DNA of 64,000 nt from Streptomyces sp. 1-11 (GTDB lineage: Bacteria; Actinomycetota; Actinomycetes; Streptomycetales; Streptomycetaceae): NCBI RefSeq assembly GCF_007176755.1, contig NZ_BJTV01000011.1, positions 225,814 through 289,813 of the forward strand, in the 5' to 3' direction. Below are positions 39,908 to 50,400 of this stretch, in pieces (the first letter of the stretch is position 1; every line of letters starts with the position of its first letter). The position numbers were made by a program, and so were the translations under genes. The notes below the pieces were generated by a model. It saw only the letters and a program-made list of their open reading frames with translations, was not told where the DNA came from and ran no database searches.

Positions 39908-41974
39908 TCAATCTTCGCTCGCGGCACTACGGATTTCGCAGGCGTCATCGCCGTATTTCGACGAGACGTCGTCCTCCTGTGCCTCCTTACCCAGCATGCG
40001 CTCGGCCGCGGCCCGGTGCAGGTGGGCGGCGGCGGGGTCACCGAGCCGGTCCAGGGTGTCGGCCAGTCTGAGCTCCAGCGCGGCCTGCAGCCGGGCGTCC
40101 TGGGCACGCCGGGCCCAGTCCACCGCCTCCCGGCAGGTCTGCAGCGACTCCTCCGGCCGCCCCGCGTACTCCTGCACCCGGGCCACCTCGCTCAACGCCC
40201 GCGCGTGGGCGGCCACATCGCCCTCCTTGCGGTACCCGGCGGCGGCCGCGCGCCAATTCCTGAGCGCCTCGCCGTAGCGGCCCGCGTAGGTGTGGGCGGT
40301 GGCCGTGCGGCCGTACAGCCGGGCGGCCTCCGCGCGCTCGCCCCTGGCCAGCCGCTCGGCCAGCGCCCGGCCGAACCAGTCGGCGGCCCGGTCGTAGTCC
40401 CCCAGCTCCTGGTGGGCGCCGCCTACGGATTCCATCGCGCGGCCGGTGGCGTACGGGTCGTTCGCCTCGCGTCCGGCGTCCAGCGCGGCCCGGTACCGGG
40501 CCAGCGCGGCGGCGGTGCGGCCGGTCTGCGCGTCCACGTCGCCGAGGTTCAGCAGGGCCGCGGCCCGCTCCCGGTGCAGGCCGCGCCGCTCGGCGACGTC
40601 GAGGACGAGGCCGTGCACCTCGTACAGGTCGGGCGCCGCCGCCTGCGCGCCGAAGTGCGCCGCCATGGCCCTGACCAGCTGGGACATCAGCCGGCGGGCC
40701 AGGGTGTCCAGCTCGCCGTCGGCGACGGCCACGCGGGTGGCGGCCAGCAGGGCGGGCCTTCGCGCGCTCAGCCACTCGGCGGCGGCCCGGGGGCTGGGGA
40801 AGCGCAGCGCCTGTGGCATCTCGCGCAGCTTCTCCCGGGCCTGCGGGCTGTCCGTCTCGGTGATCACCCGGCAGGACTGCAGCAGCCGTACGTTGCGCTC
40901 CAGCATCCGGGCCCGGGCGAGCTGCAGCTCGCCCGGGCGTTCCTGGCTCTCGGCGCGGGCGCGCAGCAGCGGGTGCAGACAGCCGGGGACCTCGTACTCG
41001 GGCAGCGGGGAGTCCACCGCGCGCACCAGGCCGAGCGCGGCGAACTCCTCCAGCGCGGCGCCGGCCGTGCCCACCGAGCAGCCGGCCAGGGCGGAGGCGG
41101 TGTGCGGGTCGGCCAGGCCCGCCGGGGCCAGGCACAGCAGGCGCAGTATCCGGGCTGCCTGGCCGGAGAGCTGGTCGTGGACGAGCCGGAAGACCCGGGC
41201 GAGCGGGGTGGCCTCGGCTCCGTCGCCGGCGTCGGCGTGCAGCCGCTTGGCGAGGTCGGAGACGGCCGCCTGGGGCCGGGAGGCGAGCCAGCCGCCGGCC
41301 AGGGTGAGCGCGGCCGGCTGGCCGAGGCAGGCCTCGGCCAGGCTCTCGGCGGAGCGCGGGTCCACGGTGATGCGGACCGAGCCGGCGTAGCGGGTGAGGA
41401 GTTCCACCGCCGACTTGGTGTCGAGGCCGCCCAGGGTGCAGGGGCGGACGTCGGCGATGCCGGTGAGCGGGCCGCCGGCGACGGCGACGGCCAGGCAGTC
41501 GGGGGCGTCCGGCAGCAGGGCGTCGACCTGCTCGGCGCCGGCCGCGTCGTCCAGCAGGAGCAGCACCCGCCGGCCGGAGAGGGCCGCGCGGAGCACCTCG
41601 GTCAGCTCTTCCTCGGCGGCCCCGGCGGGGGCCGGCACGTCGAGCGCGGCGAGCAGTTCGCGGGCGGTGCGCGCCACCGGTACGGGGGTGCCGTCGGGTT
41701 CGCTGAGGCGGGCCCGCAGCACCCCGTCGGGGTAACGCTCGGCGACCTGCCGGGCGAGTTCCCGGGCCAGGGAGGTGCGGCCGGAGCCGGGGCGGCCCGC
41801 GATGAGGAGCACGCGCGCGCGGGGCGCCTTGCGGCCGGAGAGGGTGTCCAGGCCGGCCCGCTCGATGTCGGCGCGCAGTCCCTTCAACTCCCGTGTACGG
41901 CCCAGGAAATGGTCGTCCGCGGCCGGGTGCGCGGGCAGCCGCGCGCCGCCTGTGTCCACCGCCTGGTCCGTCAC
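39908..41974 (-). CDS. STAND-type NTPase with TPR repeats (AfsR/NB-ARC-like, no DNA-binding domain)
   Basis: 688 residues from GTG 41974, with GGGAG 8 nt upstream; a GTG at 41983 is too close to it. After a short N-terminus the NTPase domain starts FLGRTRELKGL, with a P-loop LIAGRPGSGRTSLARE in which the usual Lys is Arg, a Walker B VLLLLDDA, and a winged-helix part (ARILRLLCLAPAGLADPHTASALAG). The C-terminal half (about 410-660) has TPR-like helices, for example ALLNLGDVDAQTGRTAAALARYRAAL and YDRAADWFGRALAERLARG. There is no SARP or other DNA-binding domain. STAND proteins act as ligand-triggered scaffolds. The role here is unknown. Confidence 0.8.
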   Translation of the reverse strand: MTDQAVDTGGARLPAHPAADDHFLGRTRELKGLRADIERAGLDTLSGRKAPRARVLLIAGRPGSGRTSLARELARQVAERYPDGVLRARLSEPDGTPVPVARTARELLAALDVPAPAGAAEEELTEVLRAALSGRRVLLLLDDAAGAEQVDALLPDAPDCLAVAVAGGPLTGIADVRPCTLGGLDTKSAVELLTRYAGSVRITVDPRSAESLAEACLGQPAALTLAGGWLASRPQAAVSDLAKRLHADAGDGAEATPLARVFRLVHDQLSGQAARILRLLCLAPAGLADPHTASALAGCSVGTAGAALEEFAALGLVRAVDSPLPEYEVPGCLHPLLRARAESQERPGELQLARARMLERNVRLLQSCRVITETDSPQAREKLREMPQALRFPSPRAAAEWLSARRPALLAATRVAVADGELDTLARRLMSQLVRAMAAHFGAQAAAPDLYEVHGLVLDVAERRGLHRERAAALLNLGDVDAQTGRTAAALARYRAALDAGREANDPYATGRAMESVGGAHQELGDYDRAADWFGRALAERLARGERAEAARLYGRTATAHTYAGRYGEALRNWRAAAAGYRKEGDVAAHARALSEVARVQEYAGRPEESLQTCREAVDWARRAQDARLQAALELRLADTLDRLGDPAAAHLHRAAAERMLGKEAQEDDVSSKYGDDACEIRSAASED

Positions 41975-42218
41975 GGGCCACACTCCCGTCCCACCGCACG
42001 CGCAAGCCCGCCGGGTCCTCCCGGAACAGGCATTTCCAGAGCCTAGTTCACGCTCTGCGACGTTCCGGTGGGAGCGCGGCGGGCACGTCCCCCGATCGGA
42101 TCAGGCGATCGTCACACCAATACGCGGACGGGTGGGACGGACCCCCGGCGGGCGTCGGCCCGGAGCGGGGGCGGCGGGGTCCGCGACGGCCGTCAGGGCC
42201 CCTGCCGGGGCCCGGGGC

Positions 42219-42845
42219 TCAGGACTCGAAGGGACGCGCGGGCCAGGGCGCGTCGGCCGGGCGGAGGGCGTCCAGGCCGTCCCCGCCGCGGGCGGCGACC
42301 AGGGAGAGCACACCCACCACGAGGCAGTTGTTGTGCACGTCGCCGGCGAGCACCCGGCGCACCAGGTCGCCGACCGGCACGCGCGCGTGCTCCATGTCGG
42401 TCTCCTCGTGCTCCGCCTCGAACCGCTCGCCCTCGGCCTCGGAGAGGTCGCGGGCGAGGAAGATCCGCACGGCCTCGTCGCAGCCGCCGGGGGTGGTGTA
42501 CACGTCGGTCAGCACCCGCCAGTCCTCGGCCTTGACGTGCGCCTCCTCGTACAGCTCGCGCTGGGCGGCGTGCAGCGGGTTCTCGCCGGGCACGTCGAGC
42601 AGACCGGCGGGGATCTCCCACAGCTTGTGGCGCACCGGGTGCCGGTACTGGTTGATGAGCAGCACCCGGTCCTCCTCGTCCAGGGCGAGGACGGCGACCG
42701 AGCCGGGGTGCACCTGGTAGTCGCGGCGGACCACGGAGCCGTCGGGCATGACGACCTCGTCCGTGCGCACGGAGGTCTTGTTGCCCGCGAAGGGGGTCTC
42801 CGTCGCCCGGATCTCCCACTCCTCGGGGGTGTCCTTGATCGTCAT
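42219..42845 (-). CDS. Nudix hydrolase, ADP-ribose pyrophosphatase type
   Basis: 208 residues from ATG 42845. The Nudix box is GLLDVPGENPLHAAQRELYEEAHV, with the final Gly of the consensus as His, a variation common in ADP-ribose pyrophosphatases. The N-terminal strand pair (VVRRDYQVHPGSVAVLALD) and INQYRHPV contact the ADP-ribose in known structures. A conserved Glu region, EHEETDMEHARVPVGDLV, follows. It hydrolyses ADP-ribose to AMP and ribose 5-phosphate. It lies 101 nt downstream of pyrG with a terminator between them. ADP-ribose turnover connects it in theme, not in operon, with the NrtR/DraG cluster. Confidence 0.87.
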   Translation of the reverse strand: MTIKDTPEEWEIRATETPFAGNKTSVRTDEVVMPDGSVVRRDYQVHPGSVAVLALDEEDRVLLINQYRHPVRHKLWEIPAGLLDVPGENPLHAAQRELYEEAHVKAEDWRVLTDVYTTPGGCDEAVRIFLARDLSEAEGERFEAEHEETDMEHARVPVGDLVRRVLAGDVHNNCLVVGVLSLVAARGGDGLDALRPADAPWPARPFES

Positions 42846-42892
42846 GCCCTGTCCTTCCCCACGCGCACGCGAAATCCCGGCCTCCCGCGAAA

Positions 42893-42928
42893 GCCGGGGT
42901 GCCCACCTTTGAAGGTTCGCACCCCGGC
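42893..42928 (-). terminator. Hairpin between pyrG and the Nudix gene
   Basis: GCCGGGGTGC (42893-42902) pairs with 42919-42928, and inside it ACCTT-TG-AAGGT continues the stem. It is just past the pyrG stop on the minus strand. Confidence 0.75.
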
Positions 42929-42946
42929 CACCGTACAACCGGTGTG

Positions 42947-44596
<1,650 letters not shown>

Positions 44597-45139
44597 GGCC
44601 AAGAGGGGGCTCCCGTGGTCGCTGACTGTCGTGCGGTACGGCCGCCGGACCGGATTCCTCCGGGGGCGCCGTCGCTGCGGTTCGGGGGTTCATCTCCCAC
44701 CGGTCCACGGGCTACCAGCGTAACAGCGCCCGGAGGAGATGGCTCCCGGCCACGCTCCGCTTCCGGGCCGGTACGCAGCGGTCCGGATCACCGGAGGGCT
44801 CGCGGGCACCCGTGCGCTCTCGTCACACGCCCGTCACCCGGTGCTCACTCGTTCGGCCCACACGGGTTGCCGGGAGCGGCGCGCAGATCATCTACGTGCG
44901 TCGTATCCTGCTCGGACACTCACCTGCCGAGCCCGTCCGGTAAAGACGGCACACCCCCGCCCGCACCAGCCGGAACAACGAGAGCGCGGCAGTTCGTTGA
45001 GCAAGGACTGTCGTTTTGCCCCAGGGCTCGGCGGGCTGCTTTGCTTCACCGCTCAACGACGCATAACAACGACCCCCTTGACCGCACTAGCGACAGCCCC
45101 CTGCGCGGGGGTGACGTGGCCGTTCGACTGGAGTTGCAC
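44597..45139. other. Divergent promoter region between pyrG and GH15 gene
   Basis: 543 bp with no supported gene. It must hold both promoters. CTACGTGCGTCGTATCCTGC (44892-44911) is a possible promoter segment. The long open frame running through it from the right has no RBS until the GGAG before GTG 45140. Confidence 0.5.
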
Positions 45140-46942
45140 GTGGCCGGGCGCATCGAAGACTACGCACTCATCGGAGACATGCAGACCGCTGCCCTGGTCT
45201 GCCGGGACGGCACAGTCGACTGGCTGTGCCTGCCCCGCTTCGACTCGCATGCCATCTTCGCCGGCCTGCTGGGCACCGAGGAGCACGGCTTCTGGCGGCT
45301 CGGCCCGGCGCACGCGGCCGACTCGCAGCCGCCCACGGCCGCCCGGCGCAGCTACCGGGGCGACTCGCTGATCCTGGAGTCCGAGTGGGACACCCCGCGC
45401 GGCACCGTGCGCGTGACCGATTTCATGCCCCCGCGTGACGGCGCCCCGCAGCTCATCCGGATCGTGGAGGGCGTCACCGGCCGGGTGCCGATGCGCTCGG
45501 CGCTCCGGATGCGGTTCTCCTACGGCCGGGTCGTGCCCTGGGTGCACAAGCACGAGGGCCGCACGGTGGCGGTCGCCGGGCCCGACTCCGTGTGGTTCGA
45601 CACGGAGGCCGAGACCTACGGCAAGGCGCTGACGACCTACTCCGACTTCACCGTCGCCCCGGGCGACCGGATCACGTTCACCGTCTCGTGGCAGCCCTCC
45701 CACAAGGAGCCGCCGCCGCTGCCGGAGCCGGAGGCGTCGCTGGTGGCGACCGAGGACTTCTGGCGCGACTGGGTCGAGCACTGTACGTACCACGGTCCGT
45801 ACCGCGAGGCGGTGGTCCGCTCGCTGATCACTCTGAAGGCGCTGACCTATGCCCCCACCGGCGGCATCGTCGCGGCCCCCACCACCTCGCTGCCCGAGGA
45901 CATCGGCGGCGTCCGCAACTGGGACTACCGCTACACCTGGCTGCGCGACGCGGCGATCACCCTGTCCTCGCTGCTGCGCACCGGCTACCGCGAGGAGGCC
46001 CGCGCCTGGCGCGAGTGGCTGCTGCGCGCGGTCGCCGGCGACCCCGAGAACCTGCAGATCATGTACGGCATCGCGGGCGAGCGCGAGCTGGGCGAGGCCG
46101 AGCTGGACTGGCTGCCCGGCTACGAGCACTCGGCCCCGGTCCGGGTCGGCAACGGCGCCGCGCACCAGCTCCAGCTCGACGTGTACGGCGAGGTCACCGA
46201 GGCCCTGCACCTGGCCCACATGACGGGTCTGGCCCGCAACGACTACGCGTCCCTGCTCCAGCTCAAGCTGATCCGCTACCTGGAGGACCACTGGCAGGAG
46301 CCGGACGAGGGCATCTGGGAGGTGCGCGGCCCGCGCCGGCACTTCGTGCACTCCAAGGTGATGGCCTGGGTGGCGGTGGACCGCACGATCAAGCTGATCG
46401 AGTCCGGTGACGCGGACGGCCCTCTGGAGCGCTGGAAGGAACTGCGCGACGGCATCCACCGGGACGTGTGCGAGAAGGGCTACGACAAGGAGCGCAACAC
46501 CTTCACGCAGTCCTACGGCTCCCAGGAGCTGGACGCCTCGCTGCTGCTGATCCCGCAGATGGGCTTCCTGCCGCCGGACGACAAGCGGGTGATCGGCACC
46601 ATCGAGGCGATCCAGCGCGAGCTGTCCACCTCGGACGGGTTCATCCTGCGCTACCCCACCGAGGGCAAGGACGAGGGCGTCGACGGCCTCCCGGGCGACG
46701 AAGGGGCCTTCCTGGCCTGCTCGTTCTGGATGGCGGACGACCTGGCGATGATCGGCCGCGTGGACGAGGCCAGGAAGCTGTTCGAGAAGCTGCTCGCCCT
46801 GCGCAACGACCTCGGCCTGCTCGCCGAGGAGTGGGACCCGCGGCTGCAGCGCCAGGTCGGCAACTTCCCGCAGGCGTTCAGCCACGTGCCGCTGATCGAC
46901 ACCGCCCTGCGGCTGACGGCCTCGGGCGCCTACGGCGGCTGA
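45140..46942 (+). CDS. Glycoside hydrolase family 15 protein (trehalase or glucoamylase-like)
   Basis: 600 residues from GTG 45140 (MAGRIEDYALIGDMQ), with GGAG at 6-nt spacing; frames upstream are read-through. The N-terminal beta domain (about 1-210) contains IGDMQTAALVCRDGTVDWLCLPRFD, named by its ends as the GH15 N-domain hallmark. The (alpha/alpha)6 barrel has NWDYRYTWLRDAAITL (substrate binding), WMADDLAMIGR, and a catalytic Glu in LLAEEWDP with a first Glu in the central helices. Actinobacterial members of this branch act as cytoplasmic trehalases; glucoamylase action cannot be excluded. There is no signal peptide. The MITE lies just past its stop. Confidence 0.88.
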   Translation: MAGRIEDYALIGDMQTAALVCRDGTVDWLCLPRFDSHAIFAGLLGTEEHGFWRLGPAHAADSQPPTAARRSYRGDSLILESEWDTPRGTVRVTDFMPPRDGAPQLIRIVEGVTGRVPMRSALRMRFSYGRVVPWVHKHEGRTVAVAGPDSVWFDTEAETYGKALTTYSDFTVAPGDRITFTVSWQPSHKEPPPLPEPEASLVATEDFWRDWVEHCTYHGPYREAVVRSLITLKALTYAPTGGIVAAPTTSLPEDIGGVRNWDYRYTWLRDAAITLSSLLRTGYREEARAWREWLLRAVAGDPENLQIMYGIAGERELGEAELDWLPGYEHSAPVRVGNGAAHQLQLDVYGEVTEALHLAHMTGLARNDYASLLQLKLIRYLEDHWQEPDEGIWEVRGPRRHFVHSKVMAWVAVDRTIKLIESGDADGPLERWKELRDGIHRDVCEKGYDKERNTFTQSYGSQELDASLLLIPQMGFLPPDDKRVIGTIEAIQRELSTSDGFILRYPTEGKDEGVDGLPGDEGAFLACSFWMADDLAMIGRVDEARKLFEKLLALRNDLGLLAEEWDPRLQRQVGNFPQAFSHVPLIDTALRLTASGAYGG

Positions 46943-46970
46943 ACGCGACCGGGTGCGCGCGCCCGCCTTA

Positions 46971-47145
46971 GGTCCTGTCGTCAAATGCCCGTCGTCCGCC
47001 CGGAGGGCGGGCCCTGTGGCGTCAGGTGCGTGCTCTCGGCGTGCCGGGCCCTGGCCCTCGTACTGGATGTACTCGGGTCTGGGTCCGGTGCGGCGAGAGT
47101 GCGTGCATGGCGTCGCAGGGCAGACGGGAGTTTGACGACAGGACC
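46971..47145. mobile_element. MITE-like element, 175 bp, with 15-bp terminal inverted repeats and TA flanks
   Basis: GGTCCTGTCGTCAAA (46971-46985) is the exact reverse complement of TTTGACGACAGGACC (47131-47145), and TA flanks both ends (46969-46970 and 47146-47147) like a target duplication. The next bases (CCCGTC) also match between the arms with two mismatched bases between, so the inverted repeats extend imperfectly to about 25 bp. There is no transposase frame inside. It sits 28 bp after the GH15 stop and 44 bp before the flavin oxidoreductase start. Confidence 0.8.
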
Positions 47146-47189
47146 TAGGCTGAGAGCGGACTACTGCCCCTTTCCGGAAGGGGGCGGCC

Positions 47190-48572
47190 ATGGCTTCCCC
47201 TTCGAAGGCGGGCGCGGCCCTCGCCGCGTTGCGCGAAGACCTGACCGGCGATGTGTTCGCCCCCTCGGACCCGGGTTACGACGGGGCCAGAGCCGTCTTC
47301 AACGCGATGATCGACCGGCGGCCGGCCGTGATCGCCCAGTGCGCGGGCCCGGCCGACGTGGTCCGCACCGTACGCTTCGCCCGCGACCTCGACCTGCGGG
47401 TCGCGGTGCGCGGCGGCGGGCACAGCGTGGCCGGCGCGGCCCTGGGCGACGGCGCCGTGGTGGTGGACCTGCGCCGGATGCACGGGGTGAGCGTGGACCC
47501 GGTCGCCGAGGCGGTCCGGGTCGAGGGCGGCGCCACCATGAGCCACCTGGACCGGGCCACCCAGCCGTACGGCCTCGCGACCACCGGTGGCCGGGCCTCG
47601 ACCACCGGCGTCGGCGGTCTCGTCCTCGGCGGCGGCACCGGGTGGCTGGACCGCGCCTTCGGCTACGCCTGCGACAACCTGCTCGGCGTGGAGCTGGTGA
47701 CCGCCGACGCGGAGCGGGTGCACGCGAGCGCCGACGAGAACCCGGAGCTGTTCTGGGCCCTGCACGGCGGCGGCGGCAACTTCGGCGTCGCCACCGCGCT
47801 CACCCTGCGGCTGCACGAGATGCCCGAGTTCGCGATCGCCCTGCTGCTGTACCTGCCGCAACTCGGCCGGGACGTGGTCCGCGTCTTCCGCGAGATCGTC
47901 GCCACCGGCCCCGACGAGGTGAGCGGCGCCGTGCTGTACCTGACCGGCCCGCCCGAGCAGTTCGTGCCGGCGGAGCTGGTGGGCAAGCTGGTGTGCGCCG
48001 CGCTGCTCACCTACGCGGGCGGCGAGGAGGAGCTGCGCCGGCTCGCCGGGCCGCTGCTGGCGCTGCCCCACGAGGCGGAGATCGCCGGGGCGATGCCGTA
48101 CGCCGACGTCCAGTGCATGCTGGACGCTCCGCCCGGGCAGCGGAACTACTGGTCGGCGGAGTACGTGACCGGTATGCCCGACGAGCTGGCGGCCGTCTAC
48201 TGCGCCCGCGCCGAGAGCATGCCGGTGCCGACCAGCACCCAGCACCTGCTGTTCCCGCAGGGCGGCGCCGTCGCCGCCGGTCCGCACGAGTACCCGCTGC
48301 CCTGCCGGGACGCCGCCTGGGCGGTGCACCCCTTCGCCGTCTGGGAGGACCCGGCCGACGACGAGCGGGCGGTCGCCTGGGTGCGCGACGTCCGCGCCGA
48401 CGTCCGGCCGTGGAGCACCGGCGCCGTATACCTGAACTTCATCGGGGACGAGGGCCGGGACCGGGTCAGGGCAGGACTGGGCGAGGGCAACCTGTTCCGG
48501 CTGGAGAAGGTCAAGCGCGCCTACGACCCCGACAACGTGTTCCGCTTCAACCACAACATCCGCCCGGTGTAG
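47190..48572 (+). CDS. FAD-binding oxidoreductase, berberine-bridge-enzyme type
   Basis: 460 residues from ATG 47190 with GAAGGGGG upstream. The PCMH-type FAD domain has AVRGGGHSVAGAALGDG (His of GGGHS is the usual covalent flavin site) and GLATTGGRASTTGVGGLVLGGG; GYACDNLLGVELV gives the Cys that in bicovalent members binds FAD as well. The C-terminal BBE motif is VKRAYDPDNVFRFNHNI. Such enzymes oxidise sugars, alcohols or natural-product intermediates with oxygen. The substrate is unknown. There is no signal peptide. The upstream MITE end lies 44 bp before the start, so the promoter may be inside or next to the element. Confidence 0.87.
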   Translation: MASPSKAGAALAALREDLTGDVFAPSDPGYDGARAVFNAMIDRRPAVIAQCAGPADVVRTVRFARDLDLRVAVRGGGHSVAGAALGDGAVVVDLRRMHGVSVDPVAEAVRVEGGATMSHLDRATQPYGLATTGGRASTTGVGGLVLGGGTGWLDRAFGYACDNLLGVELVTADAERVHASADENPELFWALHGGGGNFGVATALTLRLHEMPEFAIALLLYLPQLGRDVVRVFREIVATGPDEVSGAVLYLTGPPEQFVPAELVGKLVCAALLTYAGGEEELRRLAGPLLALPHEAEIAGAMPYADVQCMLDAPPGQRNYWSAEYVTGMPDELAAVYCARAESMPVPTSTQHLLFPQGGAVAAGPHEYPLPCRDAAWAVHPFAVWEDPADDERAVAWVRDVRADVRPWSTGAVYLNFIGDEGRDRVRAGLGEGNLFRLEKVKRAYDPDNVFRFNHNIRPV

Positions 48573-48621
48573 CGGGGGCACACGCTGTCGTCCGGACGTT
48601 TGCGCAGGTAGCGTCCGCTCC

Positions 48622-50271
48622 ATGGACAGCGGTACGGACAGCAGACTCGCCACGCAGGGCGCCGGCATCACCGTTCAGCGGGCGCTGGAACTGCCCGGGC
48701 TGCGCAGCGGGCTCCCCGAGATCCTGGCGGGCGGCGACCGGCTGGGGCGCACCGTGCGCTGGGTGCACGCGGGCGAGGTGCCGAACATCGCCTCGCTGCT
48801 CAAGGGCGGCGAGCTGCTGCTCACCACCGGCTACGGCCTGGGGACCCGGCCGGCCGAGCAGCGGGCGTTCGTGCGCACCCTCGCCGAACGGGGCATCGCC
48901 GCGCTGGTGGTGGAGCTGGGGCCGCGGTTCGCCCGGCTGCCCGCGGCGCTGGTGGACACCGCCCGCGCCGCCGGACTGCCGCTGGTCCAGCTCCACCGCG
49001 AGGTGCCCTTCGTGGCGGTCACCGAGGAGATCCACACGGAGATCGTCAACGGGCACTACGCGCTGCTGCAGCGCGCCGAGGAAGTGCACCGGCGGTGCAC
49101 TCAGGCGCTGCTGGGCGGTGGCGGGGTTCCTCAAGTGCTCGGCATCCTGGCCGACTTCTGCGCCAACCCGGTCTTCCTGGAGACCGCGGACGGCCGGCTG
49201 CTGTACACCGCCGGGCCGGGGCCGGAGGGCGCCGACCCGCTGCAGGTGTGGGAGGGACTGCGCGGCCCGCACAAGGAGGCGCCGCCGCCCGCCGGTTCAG
49301 TGCTGGTGGACGTCCCCGGCGGCGGGCCCGGGTCGGGGCCGGGGTCGGTGCGGGCCAGGCTGGTGCTGCTGCCGGTCCGCTCGCCGCTGGCTCCGGTGCA
49401 CCGGATCGCCGCGGAGCGGGCGGCGGGCATCCTGGCCGTGGTGCTGATGCAGGCCCGGCAGGAGGAGGAGCTGGCCGCGCGTGGCCGGGGCGACTTCCTC
49501 ACCGACCTCGCGGAGGGCCGCATCACGGCGGAGGACGCCCCGGCGCAGGCCCGCGTCCTGGGGTTCAAGCCGGGCGGCAGCCCGCTGCTGCCGGTGGTGA
49601 TGCGGGCCGGGGACTCGCTGTCCCCGTCCGGGGGCTGGGCGGTGCTGGCGCGCGCGGTCTCCGAGGAGCTGGCCGCGGTGGGGGTCCCGGTGCTGCTGGG
49701 CGTCCGGCCGGTCGAGGGCCGGGTGCTGGTCCTGCTCGGGCTGCGCTCGGAGTCGGAGCGAACGTCAGTCGCGGACCGGGTGGCGGCGGCGCTGCGGGCG
49801 GGCGTGGAGCGGGCCGGGATGCGGCGGCCGGGCGCGGCTCCGCCGGTCGTGGTCGTCGGGGTGGCGGGCGGCTGGGCGGCCGCCTCGGCCGGGCTCCGGC
49901 ACGCGGCGGAGACGGCGACGGCGGCGCAGGGCCTGACCGACCGGCCCTGGTACGACGCCCGCCGCCTCGACATCGACCTGCTGCTGTGGCGGCTGCGCGG
50001 CCACCCGGACCTGGCGGCGTTCGTGGACCGCGCGATCGGTCCGCTGCGCGATCACGACCACCGCTCCAAGCCGCCGCTGCTGCCCACCCTGGAGACCTAT
50101 CTCGCGCACGCGGGCCGCAAGGCGGAGACCGCCCGCGAGCTGCACCTCAACCGCCAGACCCTCTACAACCGCCTCGCCCGCATCGGCGAACTGCTGGGCA
50201 CCGACCTCGACGACCCGCAGACGGTCCTGGCCCTGAGCCTGGCCCTGCGCGCCCGCCGGCACACCTCCTAG
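48622..50271 (+). CDS. PucR-family transcriptional regulator
   Basis: 549 residues from ATG 48622. The N-terminal PucR domain (about 15-140: LPGLRSGLPEILAGGDRLGR, VHAGEVPNIASLLKGGELLL, LVVELGPRFARLPAALVDTA) is a ligand-sensing module. A middle GAF/GGDEF-like region follows, and the C-terminal HTH_30 (TLETYLAHAGRKAETARELH, then LNRQTLYNRLARIGELLG, about 490-530) binds DNA. Such regulators usually control purine or nitrogen catabolism, or a neighbouring gene. The only close same-strand neighbour is the flavin oxidoreductase, 50 nt upstream. It is convergent with the GT4 gene. Confidence 0.88.
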   Translation: MDSGTDSRLATQGAGITVQRALELPGLRSGLPEILAGGDRLGRTVRWVHAGEVPNIASLLKGGELLLTTGYGLGTRPAEQRAFVRTLAERGIAALVVELGPRFARLPAALVDTARAAGLPLVQLHREVPFVAVTEEIHTEIVNGHYALLQRAEEVHRRCTQALLGGGGVPQVLGILADFCANPVFLETADGRLLYTAGPGPEGADPLQVWEGLRGPHKEAPPPAGSVLVDVPGGGPGSGPGSVRARLVLLPVRSPLAPVHRIAAERAAGILAVVLMQARQEEELAARGRGDFLTDLAEGRITAEDAPAQARVLGFKPGGSPLLPVVMRAGDSLSPSGGWAVLARAVSEELAAVGVPVLLGVRPVEGRVLVLLGLRSESERTSVADRVAAALRAGVERAGMRRPGAAPPVVVVGVAGGWAAASAGLRHAAETATAAQGLTDRPWYDARRLDIDLLLWRLRGHPDLAAFVDRAIGPLRDHDHRSKPPLLPTLETYLAHAGRKAETARELHLNRQTLYNRLARIGELLGTDLDDPQTVLALSLALRARRHTS

Positions 50272-50400
50272 GGTCCCGGCTCCCGGCCCCATCACCGGCG
50301 CGGCGGTGCCGCGTGCCGGAGACGGACCCTGCACGGCAGGACGCGCAAGGTGCCGGCGGAGCTGATGTCCTGACGGCCGCGGCGTCACCCGAACCCTGCC

